Source: Streptomyces ambofaciens ATCC 23877 (lineage in GTDB: Bacteria > Actinomycetota > Actinomycetes > Streptomycetales > Streptomycetaceae). From it: a stretch of DNA of 64,000 nt. The first letter of the stretch is position 1, and each line of letters begins with the position of its first letter. Positions 32,912-41,363 of the stretch are shown piece by piece. The notes under the pieces were generated by a model, which worked only from the letters and a program-made list of their open reading frames with translations, had not been told where the DNA came from and did not search any database. Position numbers and translations under genes: made by a program. Location: contig NZ_CP012382.1 of NCBI RefSeq assembly GCF_001267885.1, positions 3,087,001 to 3,151,000 on the forward strand, written 5' to 3'.

Positions 32912-35263
32912 TTACCTGCCTGCGGAGCCGACCTCCAGCTCGATCGTCGAGCCGTTCTGGGCCTCCTTCAGGATCTGGATCTTCGTGTTGGTGTCAGTGA
33001 TCTTGACGCCGCCGGTGGGGTTCGACGGGTCGTAGTAGTCGCTCTTGCGGTCGTTGAAGACCGGGACGCCCTTCGAATCCGGGAAGTACTTCGCCACGTC
33101 CGCCTTGTGCAGTGTGATGGCGTCCGTGCGGTAGAGGCTGAACGGCGAGTCGTACGACTGGACGCGGTTGCGCAGCAGCGTGCCGTCCTTCCACTTCATC
33201 GCGGTCGGGTGCGAGTCGACGGGCAGGACCAGGCCGGTGCCCGGGTGCTGGCTGGTGTTGTTGTCCGCCTGGGAGGTGTCCCACTTCCAGATCAGCAGGC
33301 CGTTCTGGTACGGGTAGTGCTCCACCCAGTCCGGGCGCTCCGTGAAGCCGAAGTTGTACGGGCCGGTCTTCAGGGTCTTGTCGTACGACACGTACTGCCG
33401 GTTCTCGGCGAGGTAGTACTGCGCGTAGTCCTTGGTGAAGGAGGCGCCGACGCGGGAGAAGCCGGTCGCCGTCCAGGCGGCGTCCGCGGTCTCGGCGTTG
33501 TCGGTGAAGAGCGCGGAACCGTCCGCGGTGACCGTGATGGCGTCGGCCGTGAAGCCCTTCTGGGCCACGCCGCCGTCGGTCTGGTAGCGGAAGCGGACGT
33601 CGACCTTCTTGCCCGCGTAGGCGTCGAGGGAGTACGCGAACTTCTTGTGACCGTCCAGGGTGCCGTGCAGGGCCGGCTTGTCGGCGGCGTCGCGCGGGAT
33701 CGGCTGACCGTCCACCGTGCCGTCGACGGCCGTCCAGTTGGCGCCGCCGTCGGTGGAGACCTCGGTGTAGAGGTAGTCGTAGTTGGCCTCGATGTCGTAC
33801 CAGCCGTCGAAGGTCAGCTCGGCCTTCGTCCTGCCGGTGAGGTCGACCGGACGGCTCAGCGTGTTCTTGAGGTTGTCACCGCTGCCGCTCCACCACTGCG
33901 TGGCGCCCTCGGCGGGCGTGACGATCTCGGTGGTGACCGCCTTCTTCGGCAGCTCGACGACCAGGCCCTGCTTGTGCTTGGTGTTGTACTCCGCCACCCC
34001 CAGCTTGTGCCAGGAGCTGACCCCCGCCTTGGCGGTGTCGTAGTTCAGCCAGCCGAGCTGGAGCTTGTCCCAGGCGGTCATGTCGCCGGGCAGGTCGCCG
34101 ATCTCGTTGCGGCCGGTGCCGAGCCACGAACCGGACGACATCAGCGTCCAGAAGCCGGTGGAGTTGTCGCCGCCGGCGGTGTCGTAGTGGTCCGGCAGAC
34201 CGAGGTCGTGGCCGTACTCGTGGGCGTAGACGCCGAGCCCGCCGTTCTCCGGCTGGATGGTGTAGTCGCCGACCCAGACACCGGTGGAGCCGATCTGCGA
34301 GCCGCCGAGCTTGTTCTGCTCGGGGCCGGTGGCTCCGGCGTCGGTGCCGAAGGCGTACCAGCGGTGGGCCCAGATGGCGTCGGGGCCCTGGGCGCCGCCG
34401 CCCGCGGACTCGTCCTCGCCGGCGTGCACGATCTGGAAGTGGTCGATGTAGCCGTCGGGCTCGTTGAAGTCGCCGTCGCCGTCGAAGTCGTAGCGGTCCC
34501 ACTCGTCGAAGCGGGCGGCGTCGGCCTTGATCTGGGCGTCGGTGCGGCCGGCCGCCTTCTGCTGCCCGACCCAGGCGTCGAGGCCGTCGCTGACGACGTT
34601 CCACACGCTGGGGCAGTTGGTGTCGCCGCAGGCGTTGTTGCCGTAGCGGGCCTCGTTGTAGGGGACCTTCACCCAGTCGGAGACCTCGCCCTCGACCGAG
34701 TAGCGGCCGGAGGACTGCTTCTCGTAGTACGTCTTGACCGAGTCGACGCCCTTGCCGGAGCCGAAGTACAGGTCCTGGAAGTGCTGCTGGTCGTAGTCCT
34801 CCTTCCAGGCCGTCGAGTTGTCCGTCTTGCGGTCGGGCTTGGCGATCTGGTTGTGCAGCGGGCCGGCCTCGCCGCCGTAGCGGCTGTCGACCTTGTCGCC
34901 GAACTCGACCAGGATGGTGAAGATCTTGTCGGTCTTCTCCCGGCCCAGCTCGACGTACTTGCTGTCGCCCTTCTTGCTCTTGAGCTGGACGACGTTCGAG
35001 CCGTCCTTCTTCTTCACGGAGGCCTTGCCGGATATGACCTGGTTGAGGGCCTCCTCGCGCTGGGCCTCCCGGGTCTCGCTCAGGGGGCCCTTGAGGTCAT
35101 GGGAGTCCATGCCCTTCGCGGGGTGCGGGTCGTTGCGGTCCACGGCGTCGGGCCGGGCGGGCGAGTCGGCCTGCGCCACGCCGGCCGCGGAGAGCGTGGC
35201 GGTGGCGGCGGCCAGGGCGACGGTGGTCGCCGCCGTTCTGAACTTCCAGGATCTGCTGGTCAC
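32912..35263 (-). CDS. Secreted immune inhibitor A-type metalloprotease (peptidase family M6)
   Basis: This 783-residue protein begins with a signal peptide (basic VTSRSWKFRT, hydrophobic Ala-rich core, cleavage after about residue 32 at AQA-DS). A propeptide follows. The M6 catalytic domain has the zinc motif HEYGHDLGLPDHYD near residue 348, and the C-terminal half consists of beta-rich domains with aromatic and Asp-rich motifs (DGWYDIEANYDYLYTEVS). It should be secreted and activated by propeptide removal. GGGAGGAA stands 6-7 bases before the GTG at 35263, deciding the start. Confidence 0.92.
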   Translation of the reverse strand: MTSRSWKFRTAATTVALAAATATLSAAGVAQADSPARPDAVDRNDPHPAKGMDSHDLKGPLSETREAQREEALNQVISGKASVKKKDGSNVVQLKSKKGDSKYVELGREKTDKIFTILVEFGDKVDSRYGGEAGPLHNQIAKPDRKTDNSTAWKEDYDQQHFQDLYFGSGKGVDSVKTYYEKQSSGRYSVEGEVSDWVKVPYNEARYGNNACGDTNCPSVWNVVSDGLDAWVGQQKAAGRTDAQIKADAARFDEWDRYDFDGDGDFNEPDGYIDHFQIVHAGEDESAGGGAQGPDAIWAHRWYAFGTDAGATGPEQNKLGGSQIGSTGVWVGDYTIQPENGGLGVYAHEYGHDLGLPDHYDTAGGDNSTGFWTLMSSGSWLGTGRNEIGDLPGDMTAWDKLQLGWLNYDTAKAGVSSWHKLGVAEYNTKHKQGLVVELPKKAVTTEIVTPAEGATQWWSGSGDNLKNTLSRPVDLTGRTKAELTFDGWYDIEANYDYLYTEVSTDGGANWTAVDGTVDGQPIPRDAADKPALHGTLDGHKKFAYSLDAYAGKKVDVRFRYQTDGGVAQKGFTADAITVTADGSALFTDNAETADAAWTATGFSRVGASFTKDYAQYYLAENRQYVSYDKTLKTGPYNFGFTERPDWVEHYPYQNGLLIWKWDTSQADNNTSQHPGTGLVLPVDSHPTAMKWKDGTLLRNRVQSYDSPFSLYRTDAITLHKADVAKYFPDSKGVPVFNDRKSDYYDPSNPTGGVKITDTNTKIQILKEAQNGSTIELEVGSAGR

Positions 35264-35672
35264 TTGAGTTCCTCCCCCGCGTGCACGCGCGCGGATGGGG
35301 GGACAAGGACATGGCAAAGTCCGCGCACACGTGGTCAACGCGTGTAGTCAAGTGACGACATTTGACTAGAGGTTCACCGGAAAAGACAGACCTTGACTTG
35401 AGCAGGACAACTGCACTATGCGGAGTACAGGTTCGCTTTGCGGACACCGCACAGGCGCCGGAGCCACGCCGGACAGGCGCGCGGGACCGTCCACTTCCCG
35501 GGCACCATGAATCCGTGCGCCCCCCGTGCATCGGCCATGTCGGTTAGGTCATGCTTACCGCTGGTTCCACTCGGGCACACAGCGGGTTAGAGTCGCTTGG
35601 CACCACGCCCGGAAGCCGGCGGAAAGCCAGGCTGACAGCCCGTCTCACCCCAGATTGTCTTCCGAGGACACG
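35264..35672. other. Intergenic region between the M6 protease and a small membrane protein gene
   Basis: No gene was found. It holds a 10-bp imperfect inverted repeat at 35345-35354/35359-35368 (TAGTCAAGTG / CATTTGACTA), about 80 bases upstream of the protease start. It also has TTGACT hexamers on the plus strand near 35363 and 35394; the second is 17-18 bases ahead of TATGCG, a possible promoter for the downstream plus-strand gene. Confidence 0.5.
35345..35368. promoter_or_regulatory. Candidate operator upstream of the M6 protease
   Basis: TAGTCAAGTG-ACGA-CATTTGACTA is an inverted repeat with one mismatch in ten pairs. Size and location suit a dimeric regulator; none is identified. Confidence 0.4.
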
Positions 35673-35963
35673 ATGGCCATGCCCCGTCCGACTGCCGCAC
35701 AGTTCGCCTACGGTACGTGCACCGTGATCTTCTCGACGCTCGCCATGCTGCTGCTGTCACAGACGAGTTCGGGTCCTGGAGTCGCCGTCGTCGCCGTCGC
35801 GGCGCTCGCCCTCGGACTGCTGGTCGCCATGACCGTCCCACAGCCGAGGGCGCGCAAGGTGACCGCCGTGCCGGCCCACCGGCCCGCGGCGGACCGGGAG
35901 CCGGTGCCCGCGGCGCGGGTCTCCGCGGGGGCGGGCGAGACGGCCCGCGGTCGCGCCGCCTGA
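35673..35963 (+). CDS. Small membrane protein
   Basis: This 96-residue protein begins MAMPRPTAAQFAYGTCTVIF. It has two adjacent hydrophobic segments (about 10-28 and 33-52) and a basic, Pro/Ala-rich cytosolic tail (QPRARKVTAVPAHRPAADRE). CCGAGGA stands about 6 bases before the ATG at 35673; the in-frame reading to 35526 is not conserved-looking. Function unknown. Confidence 0.72.
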   Translation: MAMPRPTAAQFAYGTCTVIFSTLAMLLLSQTSSGPGVAVVAVAALALGLLVAMTVPQPRARKVTAVPAHRPAADREPVPAARVSAGAGETARGRAA

Positions 35964-36001
35964 CGCCTTCGCGCCGCCCTACGTCCGCTTCCGGCGGCCC
36001 G

Positions 36002-36817
36002 TCAACGGGCGCTGACCACCACGGTCTTGGCCGCCTTGTCGTGCAGGCCCTGCTTGTAGGGCCGGTCGAAGAAGCTCCAGCCGCCCGTGATGATCGTCCA
36101 GACGCAGGCGCAGCAGAAGGCGAACGGGATCCACAGCACCAGGGCGCGGATCAGCGACGTCTGCACCGAGGGGGTGGCGCCGTTGTCCAGGTTGGCCACC
36201 CGCAGGCCGAGCCACTTCTTGCCCAGGGTCTGGCCCGACCTGCTGGTCATGTAGGTGTCGTAGGCGATGTAGAGCACGGCGGCGATCAGGGACTGCCCGA
36301 AGGACTTGCCGACCGAGATGTCGTCGCCGTCCACCTGGTACTCCTGGACGTCGAAAGCCCAGCTCAGCAGCCAGACGACGATACCCACGAGGATCATGTC
36401 GATGATCCGCGCGAGCGTGCGCCGGCCGCTGTCGGCGAGCGGGGGCATGCCGGCCAGCGGATCGGTGGGGTAGGAGCCGCCGCCGTACGGATCACCCCCG
36501 GAGGGGCCGCCGCCGCCCGGAGGCGGGGCGCCGTAAGGACCACCGCCGCCCGGAGGCGGAGCGCCGTACGGACCGCCGCCACCCGGAGGTGGAGCGCCGT
36601 ACGGACCGCCGCCGCCCGGAGGCGGGGTCGCGCCGCCGTGCGGCGGGGGCCGGCCGGTGCTGTCGTGCGGGGGCGGACTGCCGTACGGCGAGCCCGTGCC
36701 GCCCGCGCCCGGGTCGGGTCCGGGCTCCTGGCCCGGTCCGGGGGACGGGGGACGCTTCCTGAACGGGTCGTCTTCCGGCGGCTGCCCGCCGGAGCCGGGG
36801 GGCGGTTCGCTGCTCAT
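36002..36817 (-). CDS. RDD family membrane protein with Pro/Gly repeat N-terminus
   Basis: This 271-residue protein has a low-complexity N-terminal half (to about residue 120) containing three exact copies of an 11-residue unit GGGGPYGAPPP. The RDD domain follows from about residue 130 (SGRRTLARIIDMILVGIVVW, then GQTLGKKWLGLRVA and a C-terminal FFDRPYKQGLHDKAAKTVVV), with three or more transmembrane helices. RDD proteins are membrane proteins of mostly unknown role, some acting as ion or amino acid transporters. A second, larger RDD protein is encoded 570 bp upstream on the same strand. Confidence 0.87.
   Translation of the reverse strand: MSSEPPPGSGGQPPEDDPFRKRPPSPGPGQEPGPDPGAGGTGSPYGSPPPHDSTGRPPPHGGATPPPGGGGPYGAPPPGGGGPYGAPPPGGGGPYGAPPPGGGGPSGGDPYGGGSYPTDPLAGMPPLADSGRRTLARIIDMILVGIVVWLLSWAFDVQEYQVDGDDISVGKSFGQSLIAAVLYIAYDTYMTSRSGQTLGKKWLGLRVANLDNGATPSVQTSLIRALVLWIPFAFCCACVWTIITGGWSFFDRPYKQGLHDKAAKTVVVSAR
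36511..36627. repeat. 33-bp tandem repeat inside the RDD gene
   Basis: Three full 33-bp units and a partial fourth encode the 11-residue PPGGGGPYGA unit. Differences are mostly at third codon positions, so the protein repeat is being kept while the DNA drifts. Confidence 0.8.
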
Positions 36818-37384
36818 GGCCCGAGTCGACCGCGATCGGCACGCACGCGCATCCGGCGAGCGGCCGTCCGGAGTACGGCGGCCCGCGTCGGCGGGCCCGC
36901 GGCGGCCGGATGCCCTCCGTCCGCTCCCCCGGCCCCCTCGATCACGCGCCCTCTTCCCGGCGGACGGAGAAGTCATCCGCGCCGGCCGCCAGGACCGCCG
37001 CCTCCGCGGCCCGTGCCGGCAGGTGGGGGTCGGGATCGGCACGCAGCAGCACCAGCCGGTGGTAGAGGGGCGCGGTGGCGACGATCAGCAGGCTCCGCGC
37101 GTCCGTGTGCCGTGCGGGCAGTTCACCGCGCTCGGCGGCGCGTTCGACGAGGACCTCGCACTGGGCGTACCGGTCCGCCCACAGCCGCGTCTGGGCCCGT
37201 GCGGCACATCACCAGGCACGTGCGGACGATCATGTCCGGGGCCGTCGCCGACCTGGAGGAGGCCGCCGCAGGGGCCGACCGGCCCTGACCGGGCCGTCGG
37301 CGGAGGGGACCCGTCGTCAGCCGTGTCCTGCCCGGCCTCGGGCTCGTCCGCGAACGGCTCCCGCCGTCCCGGGCGGTGGTCCGG
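36818..37384. other. Region between the two RDD genes
   Basis: No intact gene was found. The left half (36942-37213, minus strand) holds a TetR C-terminal remnant described separately. The segment 37200-37288 is open on the plus strand as a short fragment ending LEEAAAGADRP with no start of its own. The 124 bp at 36818-36941 hold nothing recognised. Confidence 0.6.
36942..37213 (-). pseudogene. Remnant of a TetR/AcrR regulator (C-terminal fragment)
   Basis: About 90 codons are open on the minus strand and read like a TetR C-terminal ligand domain: AQTRLWADRYAQCEVLVERA, then ERGELPARHTDARSLLIVA, then APLYHRLVL, and a typical end AVLAAGADDF. The frame is closed by a TGA just upstream (about 37211), and no helix-turn-helix N-terminal part is found in any frame nearby. 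It looks like the 3' half of a regulator gene left after deletion or rearrangement. Confidence 0.55.
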
Positions 37385-39112
37385 TCAGCCCGCGACGAAG
37401 GTGCCGGCCGCCTTGTCGTGCCAGCACTGGTGCCAGGGGCGGTCGAAGAGGCACCAGACGACGCCGACCAGCCCGACGACCAGGACGCCGGGGACGCTGT
37501 AGACCAGCCAGCGGCGCAGGGCGGCGCCGAAGGACGGGGGCTCGTGCGCCTCGATGTCCCGCACCTCCAGGCCGAGCAGCTTCTTGCCCAGGGTGCGGCC
37601 CCACCTGGCGGTGGGCAGCGCCTCGTAGACGACGCCGAAGAGCAGCAGGACGGCCAGCACGATGCCCAGGTACGTGGACGTCGTGCCGTCGAGCAGCCAG
37701 ACCGTGACGGTCTCGCCGGAGAGCTTGGCCTCGTCGATCTTGGCGTTGACGTGGTCGACCGCCTTGACACCGAGGGGCACGGCGGCGACCGCGGTGACGC
37801 CGGCGAGGACGACGGTGTCGATCAGCCGGGCGGCCAGCCGCTTGCCGAGTCCGGCCGGCCGGGCCGCCGCCTGGCGCCGCGCGGCGGCCTGGAACACGTC
37901 CTCGACCGGTGGCTTCCACGGCGCGACGGGCTGCTCGTCCCCGGCCGCGCCGGCGAGCCGGTGCACCTGCTGCGCCCACGAGGACTGGCCCCCGCCGGGG
38001 CCGGGCGCGAGCGGAGCGGCGGCCGCGGGCTGGGGGGCGGCCCCCTGGTGGGGGACCGCCGGGCCGGCCGGAGCCACCGGGCCCGTGGGGCCTCCCGGGG
38101 CGCCCGTCTGCTGCGGGCCGGAGGGCGCCGTCGCGGGCTGCGCGGCGGCGCGCGCGGCGGCGGCCTTGCCGGCGGCGAAGCCGGGAGCGCCCGAGGCGGC
38201 CGCGCCGCCGCGCTGCGCGCCCGCACGCGGGGAGACCGCGCGGAAGGTCATGGTGCCCTCGTCGTCGGCGCCGCCGTGCGGGGCCGGGTTGTTCCGGTCA
38301 CCGGCCACCGGACGCCGGAAGACGAAGGTGTTGCCGGACCCGGCCTCCGTCTCGCCGGACGTGCTCCCCGCCGGCGCGTCCGCCCGCGCGGAGCGGGCGT
38401 CGGCGCCCTGCGCGGGCCGGACCCCGCCCACGGAGCCCGGAGCGCCCGGAGGAGCCGGAGAGCCCGAAGCGCCCGGAGAGCCCGCGGGCACGGAGCCGCC
38501 ACCGGCGGCTCCGGTACCACGGGCGCCGGCCGGCCCGCCGGGGGCGTGCCCGGCCTGAGCGCCGCCGGACACCCCCGCGCCACCTGAAGCACCGGCGGAC
38601 GCGTCACCCGGCACAGCGCCGGACGCGCCACCGGCCTGGGCCCCCGGCCCACCGGCGGCCCCGGGCCCACCGCCGCTGCCCGCCTCGGCGGCACCGGCCC
38701 CGGCCGCCGCTCCCCCGGCCCGACCCGCCCCCCGCGCGTGCGGGACCCTCGGGTCCGCGCCCTGGGCGGTGCCCGGCCAGGCGACGCGCTGGTTCGGGGC
38801 GTCGGCGAAGCCGGACTGGTGGGAGCGGTCGGCGCCCCAGGCCGTGGCGGGTTCCGGACGGCTGCCGTGCTGGGACGCGGCGTGCGGGTCCTCGACCGGG
38901 TCCTCGTCGAAGAAGTGCGGGCCGGTCTCCTCCACGGAGGGCCGCGCGCCGGCCGGCGGCGCGAGCGGTTCGCCGTCCTGGGGCGCGGGGCGGCTGGTGC
39001 CCGGCACCCAGGAGGCGCCGTTCCAGTACCGGACATATCCAGGAATGGACGGGTCCGGGTAATACCCTTCGCGGGGCCTGTCGTCGCCGGGTGCCGGGGT
39101 TGGGGCGCTCAT
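37385..39112 (-). CDS. DUF2510/RDD membrane protein with long low-complexity linker
   Basis: This 575-residue protein has a DUF2510 motif at the N-terminus (GYYPDPSIPGYVRYWNGASW, about 16-35). A linker of about 370 residues, extremely rich in Gly, Ala and Pro, follows. The C-terminal RDD domain from about residue 420 (GLGKRLAARLIDTVVLAGV, GRTLGKKLLGLEV, and a closing FDRPWHQCWHDKAAGTFVAG) has several membrane helices. The closing motif matches that of the neighbouring RDD protein (FFDRPYKQGLHDKAAKT), so the two are paralogues. The ATG at 39112 places the DUF2510 motif immediately after the start. Confidence 0.87.
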   Translation of the reverse strand: MSAPTPAPGDDRPREGYYPDPSIPGYVRYWNGASWVPGTSRPAPQDGEPLAPPAGARPSVEETGPHFFDEDPVEDPHAASQHGSRPEPATAWGADRSHQSGFADAPNQRVAWPGTAQGADPRVPHARGAGRAGGAAAGAGAAEAGSGGGPGAAGGPGAQAGGASGAVPGDASAGASGGAGVSGGAQAGHAPGGPAGARGTGAAGGGSVPAGSPGASGSPAPPGAPGSVGGVRPAQGADARSARADAPAGSTSGETEAGSGNTFVFRRPVAGDRNNPAPHGGADDEGTMTFRAVSPRAGAQRGGAAASGAPGFAAGKAAAARAAAQPATAPSGPQQTGAPGGPTGPVAPAGPAVPHQGAAPQPAAAAPLAPGPGGGQSSWAQQVHRLAGAAGDEQPVAPWKPPVEDVFQAAARRQAAARPAGLGKRLAARLIDTVVLAGVTAVAAVPLGVKAVDHVNAKIDEAKLSGETVTVWLLDGTTSTYLGIVLAVLLLFGVVYEALPTARWGRTLGKKLLGLEVRDIEAHEPPSFGAALRRWLVYSVPGVLVVGLVGVVWCLFDRPWHQCWHDKAAGTFVAG

Positions 39113-39365
39113 GTCCGTCGTCCCGTATCTGCTCGGGGGTTGATATGGGGGCTCAACATCTATCAGACGGGCGCAATCCGCACCGCCGGTCCCGCCGGAC
39201 CCGCCCCTTTCCGGGCAACCTCGTGCATGGACCTTCACACGCGGGACAGAGGTGGGGGAAAAAATTCCGCGAACCCGCGTAACGCTCACGGCCCCCGCCG
39301 CTCTCACTCGTGCGGGCCCGATCCAGGCGGCCCGTGCGGACCCGTACGAGAGAGGACACCCCGCC

Positions 39366-39785
39366 ATGCACCCGAACCCCGCCGTCGTAGAGCGCGAGCT
39401 GGAGCTGAGGCTCATCCTGTCGCCCGAGCGCGGCATCCCGGTACCCGCCCTGCTCGGCTACCACACCGACGACCCGTACGCCGTGCACATCACCTTCCAC
39501 ATCGACTCCGGCCGTCCGGTGCACTGGACGTTCGCCCGCGATCTGCTGGTGGAAGGGGTGTTCCGGCCGTGCGGGCAGGGGGACGTGCGGGTGTGGCCGT
39601 CGAAGACGGACGGTCGCGGCGTCGTGCTGATGGCACTGAGCAGCCCGGACGGCGACGCCCTCCTGGAGGCGCCGACGGCGCAGGTGTCGGCCTGGCTGGA
39701 GCGCACCCTGCGCACGGTGCCGCCGGGCACCGAGGGCGGCCGGCTCGGCATCGACGACGGGCTGGCCGAACTGCTCGCCCGGTGA
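39366..39785 (+). CDS. ssgG: SsgA-like sporulation/cell division protein
   Basis: This 139-residue protein is a member of the SsgA-like (SALP) family, found only in morphologically complex actinobacteria. Family features seen are ERELELRLILSPERGIPVPA, YAVHITFHIDSGRPVHWTFARDLL, and VRVWPS ... VLMALSSPDGDALLEA. SALPs control septation, peptidoglycan maintenance and spore separation through contacts with the divisome. The symbol ssgG rests on remembered synteny with SCO2924 and is less certain than the family. GAGAGGA stands about 10 bases before the ATG. Confidence 0.87.
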   Translation: MHPNPAVVERELELRLILSPERGIPVPALLGYHTDDPYAVHITFHIDSGRPVHWTFARDLLVEGVFRPCGQGDVRVWPSKTDGRGVVLMALSSPDGDALLEAPTAQVSAWLERTLRTVPPGTEGGRLGIDDGLAELLAR

Positions 39786-39804
39786 CGGACGCCGAGGGCC
39801 CGGG

Positions 39805-41265
39805 TCAGAAGAGCTTGCCCGGGTTGAGGATGCCCAGCGGGTCGAAGACCGCCTTGACGCCCCGCTGCATCTCCAGGCCCACCGGGCCGATCTCCCGCGC
39901 CAGCCACTCCTTCTTCAGCACCCCCACGCCGTGCTCGCCGGTGATGGTGCCGCCGAGTTCCAGCCCGAGGGCCATGATCTCGTCGAAGGACTCGCGGGCC
40001 CGCCGGGACTCGTCGGGGTCCGAGGCGTCGAAGCAGACCGTCGGGTGCGTGTTGCCGTCACCCGCGTGGGCGCACACCCCGATGGTGAGGCCGTACTTCG
40101 CGGCGACGCGCTCGATGCCCTCCAGCATGTCGCCGAGCCGGGAGCGGGGCACGCACACGTCGTCGATCATCGTCGTGCCCTTGACCGCTTCGAGGGCGGT
40201 GAGGGACAGGCGCCGCGCCTGGAGGAGGAGTTCGGACTCGGCCGCGTCGTCGGCAGGGACCACCTGGGTGGCGCCGGCGGCCTCGCACAGCGCGCCCACG
40301 GCGGCGAGGTCGGCGGCCGGGTCGGCGGTGTCGAAGGCGGCGAGGAGCAGGGCCTCGGTGGTCTCCGGCAGCCCCATGTGGGCGAGGTCGTTGACCGCCT
40401 TGACGGTCGTGCGGTCCATCAGTTCGAGGAGGGACGGGACGTGCCCGCCCTCCATGATCCGGCAGATCGCGTCGCAGGCGGCGGACGCGGAGGGGAACTC
40501 GGCGGCCAGCACCAGCTGCTCGGGCGGCTTGGGGCGCAGTGCGAGGACGGCCCGTACGACGATGCCGAGCGAGCCCTCGGAGCCGACGAAGAGCCGGGTG
40601 AGGTCGTAGCCGGCGACGCCCTTGGCGGTGCGGCGGCCGGTGGACATCAGGCGGCCGTCGGCGAGGACGACGTCCAGGCCGAGGACGTACTCGGCGGTCA
40701 CCCCGTACTTGACGCAGCACAGGCCGCCGGAGGCGGTGCCGATGTTGCCGCCGATGGTGCACGACTCCCAGCTGGAGGGGTCGGGAGGGTAGTACAGGCC
40801 GTGTTCGTTCACCGCGCGGGAGAGCGCGGCGTTGACGACGCCCGGTTCGACGACGGCGACGCGGTCCACCGGGTTGATCTCCAGGATGCGGTCCATCCTG
40901 GTGAGGGAGAGCACGACGCATCCGTCGGTGGCGTTGGCCCCGCCGGACAGGCCGGTGCGGGCGCCCTGCGGGACGACCGGGACGCGCAGCTCGGTGGCGG
41001 TGCGCATGACGTGCTGGACGTCCTCCACCGTGCGCGGCAGGACGACCACCGCGGGGGCGCCGGCCGGGCAGAAGCTCGCCATGTCGTTGGCGTAGGAGGC
41101 CGTGACGTCGGGGTCGGTGAGGACCGCGTCGGCGGGCAGGCCGGCGAGCAGCCGGTCGACGAGGGTGCCCGAGGCCACGGGCGCCCGGACCGCGGTGGCT
41201 GCGTCGGCTGAGGCGGCCTCGACGACCGCGTCGGCTTCGTCGCGAGGCGCTTCGATACGGCTCAT
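39805..41265 (-). CDS. FAD-linked oxidase, glycolate/D-lactate dehydrogenase GlcD type
   Basis: This 486-residue protein matches the VAO/PCMH flavoprotein family with a FAD-oxidase C domain. The FAD-binding part has VVVLPRTVEDVQHVMRTATE, QGARTGLSGGANATDG and GGNIGTASGGLCCVKYG. The C-terminal part has CAHAGDGNTHPTV with the metal-like His, and TGEHGVGVLKKEWL. It should oxidise an alpha-hydroxy acid (glycolate or D-lactate) in the cytosol or at the membrane. It is convergent with ssgG (19 bp apart) and divergent from the TPR gene. No GlcE/GlcF partner genes are present. Confidence 0.91.
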   Translation of the reverse strand: MSRIEAPRDEADAVVEAASADAATAVRAPVASGTLVDRLLAGLPADAVLTDPDVTASYANDMASFCPAGAPAVVVLPRTVEDVQHVMRTATELRVPVVPQGARTGLSGGANATDGCVVLSLTRMDRILEINPVDRVAVVEPGVVNAALSRAVNEHGLYYPPDPSSWESCTIGGNIGTASGGLCCVKYGVTAEYVLGLDVVLADGRLMSTGRRTAKGVAGYDLTRLFVGSEGSLGIVVRAVLALRPKPPEQLVLAAEFPSASAACDAICRIMEGGHVPSLLELMDRTTVKAVNDLAHMGLPETTEALLLAAFDTADPAADLAAVGALCEAAGATQVVPADDAAESELLLQARRLSLTALEAVKGTTMIDDVCVPRSRLGDMLEGIERVAAKYGLTIGVCAHAGDGNTHPTVCFDASDPDESRRARESFDEIMALGLELGGTITGEHGVGVLKKEWLAREIGPVGLEMQRGVKAVFDPLGILNPGKLF

Positions 41266-41363
41266 GATCTCAGGTTCGCACCCGGGGCCATCGGTGTGAA
41301 CCCCGACGACGGCACCCGGAGCAAGCCCGGGTGTGCTCGTCGTATTGACGCACAGTGAGCGGC

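Noticed and set aside
33107..35347. A 746-codon plus-strand reading opposite the M6 protease
   Set aside because: It is a shadow of the protease gene: composition is Val/Gly/Arg/Asp-rich without any motif, while the minus strand has a signal peptide and an HExxH metalloprotease domain.
37123..37770. A minus-strand ORF overlapping the start of the region before the larger RDD gene
   Set aside because: It is an alternative frame of the RDD domain coding sequence and is rich in Arg/Pro/Ser with no motif.
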